Shown here in pieces: positions 59,421 through 64,000 of a DNA stretch of 64,000 bases. The notes beneath the pieces were generated by a model. That model searched no databases. It saw only the letters and a list, made by a program, of their open reading frames with translations, and was not told the origin of the DNA. The DNA is from Acidobacteriota bacterium. GTDB taxonomy: Bacteria; Acidobacteriota; Vicinamibacteria; Vicinamibacterales; UBA2999. The DNA lies in NCBI GenBank assembly GCA_030697165.1, contig JAUYQQ010000017.1, positions 1 through 64,000 of the forward strand, in the 5' to 3' direction. A program made the translations under genes and the position numbers. The number at the start of each line of letters is the position of its first letter. Positions within the stretch are counted from its first letter, which is position 1.

Positions 59421-61214
59421 TCAGTAGGGGTAACAGAGGGCGACGTGAGTTGCTAAGTCTTTTCCAATCGCTCCGAGGCGAAGGTGCTGCATTAGGCCAG
59501 GCTCCAACGCCGAGATTCGATTTATCGACGCTGTAGCACCGGAGGTTGAGTTCGCCGCAATCGCCTCATCCAGTTCCACGAGAACCAGATTTACCGCAGC
59601 GGAGTGCCTGCGGCGACGATCTGGATCAGCTGCTGCGTGTGTGAGCGCGGCACGAATAGTCGAACTCAACGCTTCATCCGCTTCAACTCTGTCCGAACGC
59701 AACACACAGCGCGCTGCGGCCCACTTGACGTGCTGCGGTGCACTGTGTCCCTGGGCCATCAACGACAACCTCTGTAATCCGATCTCACGTCCGACTGTGC
59801 GCAGCAAACACCAAGCTCGAGCATGCGACAGTTCCACGTAGGCGCTGCCATCGAGGCCCAGACCTCCCACAGCCTCAACAGCCGAGCGCAACACTTCCGC
59901 TCGATAGAAAGACTCGCAGTCGCCCAAGGCACCGCTCAAACGAAACCATTCTGCCAGTGGGAACGACACCTCATCGTAGAGCAGGCTGTCGAAATAGGCG
60001 CAAGCCAACTCCTCCTGACGTGCCAGGGCATCGGCTGCGCGCCCGGTGACCGCCCAAAGACGCGCGATCGCTCCCTCGACCCGCAACTGCATCACTTGGC
60101 CATCCCGGACGTTGGCGGCCCGGACCAGACCCACGAGCGGCTCGACCTCGGACCATGTCGGTTGGCCGACATCGGCCACCTGCTGAACCAGGTGAGACAC
60201 GATATGGGTGCGTAGCGGGGCGGGCCTGGTAAGCAGCCAGTCAACTGAGGGAACTGGAATGGAACCAGAATTCAGCTCATGACGTTCGGCTACGCCTCGA
60301 GCGAACCCAAGCTTGAATTTCTGATCCTCGGTTAGATGCTGCCAGCTATCTAACGCTCGGGCCGCTGCAGCGGCAACTGGTGACCAGTCGACAAGTTCTC
60401 CGCGTCCGACGAGCGAGAACCTAAAGAACCACTCGGCAAGCTGTTGTCGTCTCGGTGCGGTTGTGCCCTCGGCCAAGAGTAATTCGACTAGACGCTCGCC
60501 GAAGACAACCTCAAGAGTGTGCGAAGCACTGCTGGCACCAATGATCTCTAAACGCCCAGCCGACAGCCGTCGCGCTTCCTCCTCTTGAGGGGCAGCGACA
60601 ATCAAAGTTGTGACCCTCGGGAGAATCCCGACGATCGAGTTGATCTTTAGGGCCAATCCATCAACTGCGTGCAGGCTTCCGTCGTCGGCTATGGCTGCAC
60701 TTGCTGCCAAATGTCCGGGCAGAGGAACGTTGAAGACGCGTGAGGCGAGCACGAGAAGGAACGCAAGTCCAAAAGAGGAGCCTCGAACCACATGGCATGC
60801 GGGGGCGATGCCCGGGCCCTTGAACGAAGTCCCAAGCCCAATGATTCTCGGTGTATGCGCTTGGGCTGAACTCACAGAGGCCCATAGGAGGGGCACCGAT
60901 CGCGGGAGAGCAAGGGCGGCCGTTCGCCAAGAATCCCGGCAGGTGTCCCCTAACTCAGCATGTGAGACCTCGCCCTGAGGACTAGGTCGGCCATCAATAA
61001 TCCACGCGAATCCACAATTCGCATCGACGGTAACGCCGACGGAGACCCCCACTGTAGGCAGTGGAGGCAAGTCGAAACCTGTTGCTCTGGCGGCGAGCGC
61101 GTAGGCTCGCTCCTCGCCAGGAAGTGGCCAGCACCATGGCCCGAGCCCCAAGCTTGTTTGAAGTCGGCGAAGGCCCGCTTCGTCCGTCGTTCCTCGTTCG
61201 AGTTCCGGGAGCAT
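59421..61214 (-). CDS. Lon-type Ser/Lys protease domain protein
   Basis: A 597-residue protein. Residues about 60-225 resemble the proteolytic domain of Lon: GSSFGLAFLLVLASRVFNVPLPG, then GSLHAVDGLALKINSIV. Taking Ser147 and Lys190 as the dyad, their spacing is 43 residues, the same as Ser679/Lys722 in E. coli Lon. The rest (about 270-597) is helical, TPR-like. It has no AAA+ motor of its own, so the STAND ATPase encoded 17 bases downstream may control it. Start: ATG 61214 was preferred; a GTG at 61247 would overlap the upstream gene. Confidence 0.7.
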   Translation of the reverse strand: MLPELERGTTDEAGLRRLQTSLGLGPWCWPLPGEERAYALAARATGFDLPPLPTVGVSVGVTVDANCGFAWIIDGRPSPQGEVSHAELGDTCRDSWRTAALALPRSVPLLWASVSSAQAHTPRIIGLGTSFKGPGIAPACHVVRGSSFGLAFLLVLASRVFNVPLPGHLAASAAIADDGSLHAVDGLALKINSIVGILPRVTTLIVAAPQEEEARRLSAGRLEIIGASSASHTLEVVFGERLVELLLAEGTTAPRRQQLAEWFFRFSLVGRGELVDWSPVAAAAARALDSWQHLTEDQKFKLGFARGVAERHELNSGSIPVPSVDWLLTRPAPLRTHIVSHLVQQVADVGQPTWSEVEPLVGLVRAANVRDGQVMQLRVEGAIARLWAVTGRAADALARQEELACAYFDSLLYDEVSFPLAEWFRLSGALGDCESFYRAEVLRSAVEAVGGLGLDGSAYVELSHARAWCLLRTVGREIGLQRLSLMAQGHSAPQHVKWAAARCVLRSDRVEADEALSSTIRAALTHAAADPDRRRRHSAAVNLVLVELDEAIAANSTSGATASINRISALEPGLMQHLRLGAIGKDLATHVALCYPY

Positions 61215-61216
61215 GC

Positions 61217-62287
61217 TCAGCCAGCGGAAAGCGGAGTGGCCCACCACGACGCGATAGCAAGGAGTGCTGCCCGCCGCAGCCGTTCGTCGTCGTCCTGCAT
61301 ATGCGGTGGGACCGACAGCCGCACCAAGTCACCTTCTCGATCGAGTTCTAGCATCGCAGCTCGCAGCGGGGTCCCGTGCTCGGACTCATCTAGGAGGACC
61401 AAAACGCACTCCAAGTCGTCCCGGCGATAACGGAGATCTAGCCACTGCCGATGCCAATCAGTCACATGCTCATTCACCTCGAGCTCGAACGACTCAAGTT
61501 CCGACTGCAGCGCGTCACCCTCAGCGAGTGCCATCTCTTGAATACTGTGAGTCTCATGAGGGGTGAGGCTGCGGGCCCAACGTCTGGGCGCGGCCAATTT
61601 CTCGTCGACCACTCCTCCGAAAAACGCCTGCACGGAGGCACGAGCGTCCTCTGAACCCGGAGGAATGGCAAGACGGGCTAGCATTCCGGCGGCGACGACA
61701 CGACTCCAGGTATTGTGGCTGGCAACCTTGGCCGTGATCTGATCTAGCAACCACGAATCCGTGATTCCTTTAGCCCACTGCAGAACAGGGGGGTCAAGAA
61801 CCGCGAGTGGAACCAACGGGATTGGCTTCACAATGGCGGCTAACTCTAGACCTTCATCGGCAGAAGCCAGCGCCACGTATCCAGACGACGTACGGATCAG
61901 TAACCCGGGCACCTTGGTCACATCGACGTAGACGGTGCCGGCGTCTTCCTCTGGGGTGTAGGCATTCACGCCTGGTGTGAGTATGCCCCGCAGAGCATGA
62001 AGACCAAGTGGCCGATCGCTTAGACTAGACACCCTAAGAACCTGCGAAGGCGATTGGGTGATGCTCAATTCCACGCCTTCAAGCAGCGAGTGAACAATCG
62101 GCGCAAACGGAACACCGACGAATCGGGCGGCAAGCATTGCAGCAAAGCTCACACCTAGAACGGTCCCCCGCCCAAGGGCCTCACTGGTCTCTGGAGGTGG
62201 AAACGCCAGTACAACTGCCTCTCCCAGGTCGTATCCCTCTAGGCCCAGTCGCGCTAGTTCGTCGCGTGCAGCTTCTAATGACAACAT
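61217..62287 (-). CDS. Lon-fold-like accessory protein without the catalytic Lys
   Basis: A 356-residue protein. Its first part, GRGTVLGVSFAAMLAARFVGVPFAP (about 39-63), resembles the Ser region of the neighbouring Lon-like protein (GSSFGLAFLLVLASRVFNVPLPG), and PLGLHALRGIL may align with its Lys region, where no Lys is found. The C-terminal part is helical with a Trp-rich segment (VTDWHRQWLDLRYRRDD). It may be an inactive sister or regulator of the protease. The start ATG at 62287 follows AGGTGG. It lies 2 bases before the protease gene. Confidence 0.6.
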   Translation of the reverse strand: MLSLEAARDELARLGLEGYDLGEAVVLAFPPPETSEALGRGTVLGVSFAAMLAARFVGVPFAPIVHSLLEGVELSITQSPSQVLRVSSLSDRPLGLHALRGILTPGVNAYTPEEDAGTVYVDVTKVPGLLIRTSSGYVALASADEGLELAAIVKPIPLVPLAVLDPPVLQWAKGITDSWLLDQITAKVASHNTWSRVVAAGMLARLAIPPGSEDARASVQAFFGGVVDEKLAAPRRWARSLTPHETHSIQEMALAEGDALQSELESFELEVNEHVTDWHRQWLDLRYRRDDLECVLVLLDESEHGTPLRAAMLELDREGDLVRLSVPPHMQDDDERLRRAALLAIASWWATPLSAG

Positions 62288-62327
62288 AACCACCTACGTT
62301 CCTCAGAGCTTCTTCCGGCGTCCACTA

Positions 62328-63047
62328 CTAGGACGCTCGACGCTGCAGCCGGCTGACACACCAACGGAAGACGCGAATTCGGTCAGGACTCGTTTCGCCC
62401 GCGACTTCTAGCCTCTCGATGTAGTCCATGAGTCGGCGCCTCGTCCTCGAATGACGCTGATGGACGGCCGATTGAGCCTGGCCGTCATGTCGACCGGTAG
62501 CCTCGAGCACGACTGCAGTAAAATCGGTCTCTCCGCTAGCCAGAGCCCGCATGTGCCCGACCGCCAGAAGGAGCTCGTAACTTGCTGAGGTTCTAAGGCC
62601 TGATGCCACTGTTGGCACTATGCGCTCGTAGAACTCAGCCTCCGCCGACCTCCGAAGTTCAACCTCTTGGAGGGCCGAGGCCTCTTCCTCTGGTGAGGGA
62701 TGTTGCGCTTTGTGAACTGAATCCAGGAGGTCCTGGTCAAGCGGCGCAAGGCGCTTCCGCCTTCGCAACTCATCGAGCAGGGCATTACGAACACACTCCC
62801 TCAGAAATCCTCTAACCCTCACGTCAGAATCACAGGCTAGTGCCGCTGCCCCCCGGTTGCCACCTGTCATAAGACGACAAAACGTATCGGCAACAGCATC
62901 GTCGAGAAGATCACGAGGGAAGCCGAGACCAAGTGCCAGTTTCGCCAGTTCCGGAAGCAAGACTTCGCCAGCCTGTTGCCGAGCAGAATCCACACTCGGA
63001 TCGCCGATCAACACGCCGAGTGAGCGAAGCGCAGCCAGTAGTGTCAT
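62328..63047 (-). CDS. ECF-like RNA polymerase sigma factor
   Basis: A 239-residue protein. Sigma-70 region 2 is visible as DDAVADTFCRLMTGG and VRGFLRECVRNALLDELRRRKRL (about 50-110), and region 4 as QAQSAVHQRHSRTRRRLMDYI near the C-terminus. It should direct transcription of a private promoter, perhaps that of this cluster. The start ATG at 63047 was chosen because the upstream gene stops at 63053 and a GGTAG-type site lies just before. An anti-sigma gene is not apparent, although the upstream unknown protein is a candidate. Confidence 0.75.
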   Translation of the reverse strand: MTLLAALRSLGVLIGDPSVDSARQQAGEVLLPELAKLALGLGFPRDLLDDAVADTFCRLMTGGNRGAAALACDSDVRVRGFLRECVRNALLDELRRRKRLAPLDQDLLDSVHKAQHPSPEEEASALQEVELRRSAEAEFYERIVPTVASGLRTSASYELLLAVGHMRALASGETDFTAVVLEATGRHDGQAQSAVHQRHSRTRRRLMDYIERLEVAGETSPDRIRVFRWCVSRLQRRAS

Positions 63048-63052
63048 CGTCA

Positions 63053-64000
63053 CTACCTCGCGCACCATTCCCAAGCTTGCTCGCATGCCCACCGGCGCCG
63101 AGGCCTCTCATAAGACAGGGCCGCTGGCCCATCTGAGCCAGGCAACTGACACAGAGCGTAGGCATCGCCGCTGGCGGCGAGGTGGCTGCGCGGAGGAGTG
63201 CCGCTTCGAACGGCCAAGGCGAGGTGGGTCTCTACGTCTGTCTCGGTGTCCTTGAGCGGTACCGCGCCACGACGCAAAGCCCGCCGCCCGCGATTCGCAG
63301 CGAAGTCGGCAACCACAAAACGCATCCCGATGTGCCGATCGAAGGGCGTTACCGCTCTCGCAACGATGCGCACCGAGTGCCGCCATTTCGCGCGTAAGGC
63401 CGAGAGCTCGCGGTCGACGTGCTGGGTGAGTTGCTTTGCGGGCCGGCGAAACAGGGGGTCAATGAGCCGCCGTTCAGAGACGTCAAGCGAGAGTTCGTGC
63501 GCGCCACCGCGACGCGCCAACGTGGCGGCAGCGCGGTCCACCAACACCTCTAGGAGGCGAAAGTACCGCCGATCCCCAAGAACAGATTCTGGTTCAGAGC
63601 GAGCATCGCCACGAACGGTCTCCGACGAAAACAACAGTAGCGCTGCTGTCGCATCACCCGTCGACGCCGCCCGAATCGCCAGCGCATTCGCGAACTGCTT
63701 CACCGCAGCCCTTGCTCTTTGGGAATGCGCGCGAATCGCCTCCAGTTCGGCGGGGTATGCTTCCCGCAGAAGACCCTCGAAGTCCGCAAGCTCGTTTAAC
63801 TTAATCTGCCCGGCCTCACCATCGGAAGCCAAGCGCGTCCGAATCGCCAGGTAGCGGTCCCCAAATCGATCGGCGAATCCATCGTTGACCCGGCGCACGG
63901 CCTCAGCCAGCCATCGAATGTCGGCGTCTGGGTGAGAGGCCGAGAGTTGGCGCTCACCAAGTACAAACGCGACCCACGAGGCGTTATTGATTAAGCTTGC
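63053..64000 (-). CDS. Unknown protein, partial (runs off the window)
   Basis: At least 315 residues; the frame stays open to the window edge (ASLINNASWVAFVLGERQL at the edge), so the N-terminus is outside. It is largely helical and Arg/Ala-rich. The C-terminal part has VTPFDRHIGMRFVVADFAANRG. No family is recognised. It ends 5 bases before the sigma-factor start and probably shares its transcript. Confidence 0.65.
   Translation of the reverse strand, partial: ASLINNASWVAFVLGERQLSASHPDADIRWLAEAVRRVNDGFADRFGDRYLAIRTRLASDGEAGQIKLNELADFEGLLREAYPAELEAIRAHSQRARAAVKQFANALAIRAASTGDATAALLLFSSETVRGDARSEPESVLGDRRYFRLLEVLVDRAAATLARRGGAHELSLDVSERRLIDPLFRRPAKQLTQHVDRELSALRAKWRHSVRIVARAVTPFDRHIGMRFVVADFAANRGRRALRRGAVPLKDTETDVETHLALAVRSGTPPRSHLAASGDAYALCQLPGSDGPAALSYERPRRRWACEQAWEWCAR

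Overview
The window looks like a piece of an Acidobacteriota chromosome, probably class Vicinamibacteria. This is inferred from an ADOP-type (acidobacterial duplicated orphan permease) protein at 178-2583, the high GC content of the first half, and dispersed short GC-rich repeats. No rRNA, tRNA or CRISPR array was recognised.

Region 1 (1-22.5 kb) is ordinary chromosome. It carries the ADOP permease, a YdbS/YdbT-like pair of PH-domain membrane proteins, a membrane protein with a cysteine-rich tail, a Tat-exported multicopper oxidase, a universal-stress/CaCA-antiporter operon, a lipoprotein, a nrfHA ammonifying nitrite reductase, a WYL regulator, a VWA protein, an outer-membrane barrel, a small lipoprotein and an AddAB-like helicase-nuclease.

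Region 2 (22.5-36.1 kb) is a scrapyard of small cassettes, mostly toxin-antitoxin parts, around one intact operon. The parts are NadS-like antitoxins (one with a toxin relic, one fused to an RCC1-repeat fragment), VapBC, three DUF433 proteins, DUF2442, DUF2283, a VapBC45-like pair, two heptad-repeat coiled-coil proteins, and three copies of the tail of a HEPN gene. Flanking sequences recur between cassettes. Three copies of a short mobile-looking element (CCTTCGCCAAGG core) lie at or near gene breakpoints or insertion points. In the middle is a tight four-gene operon: MoxR ATPase, unknown protein, HExxH+VWA protein, divergent S-adenosylmethionine synthetase (27155-31498).

Region 3 (36.1-64 kb) is a 28-kb run of genes all on the minus strand with the make-up of a defence island. 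In order of transcription (high to low coordinates) it holds: an unknown protein running off the window; an ECF-like sigma factor; a small protein; a Lon-type protease; a 1600-residue STAND NTPase with about 20 Sel1 repeats; an MrfA/YprA-like helicase; a complete type I restriction system (hsdM, hsdS, hsdR) with radC; then a macro-domain/HEPN protein, a second HEPN-like protein, a small protein, a PD-(D/E)XK+DUF5655 nuclease, an unknown protein and a double-HKD PLD nuclease.

The best candidates for undescribed systems are the sigma/Lon-like/STAND-Sel1 cluster (54.6-64 kb), the macro-HEPN/HEPN/nuclease/PLD cluster (36.1-44.8 kb) and the MoxR/HExxH-VWA/SAM-synthetase operon. All functional statements come from reading motifs and recalled family knowledge; no database search was run.
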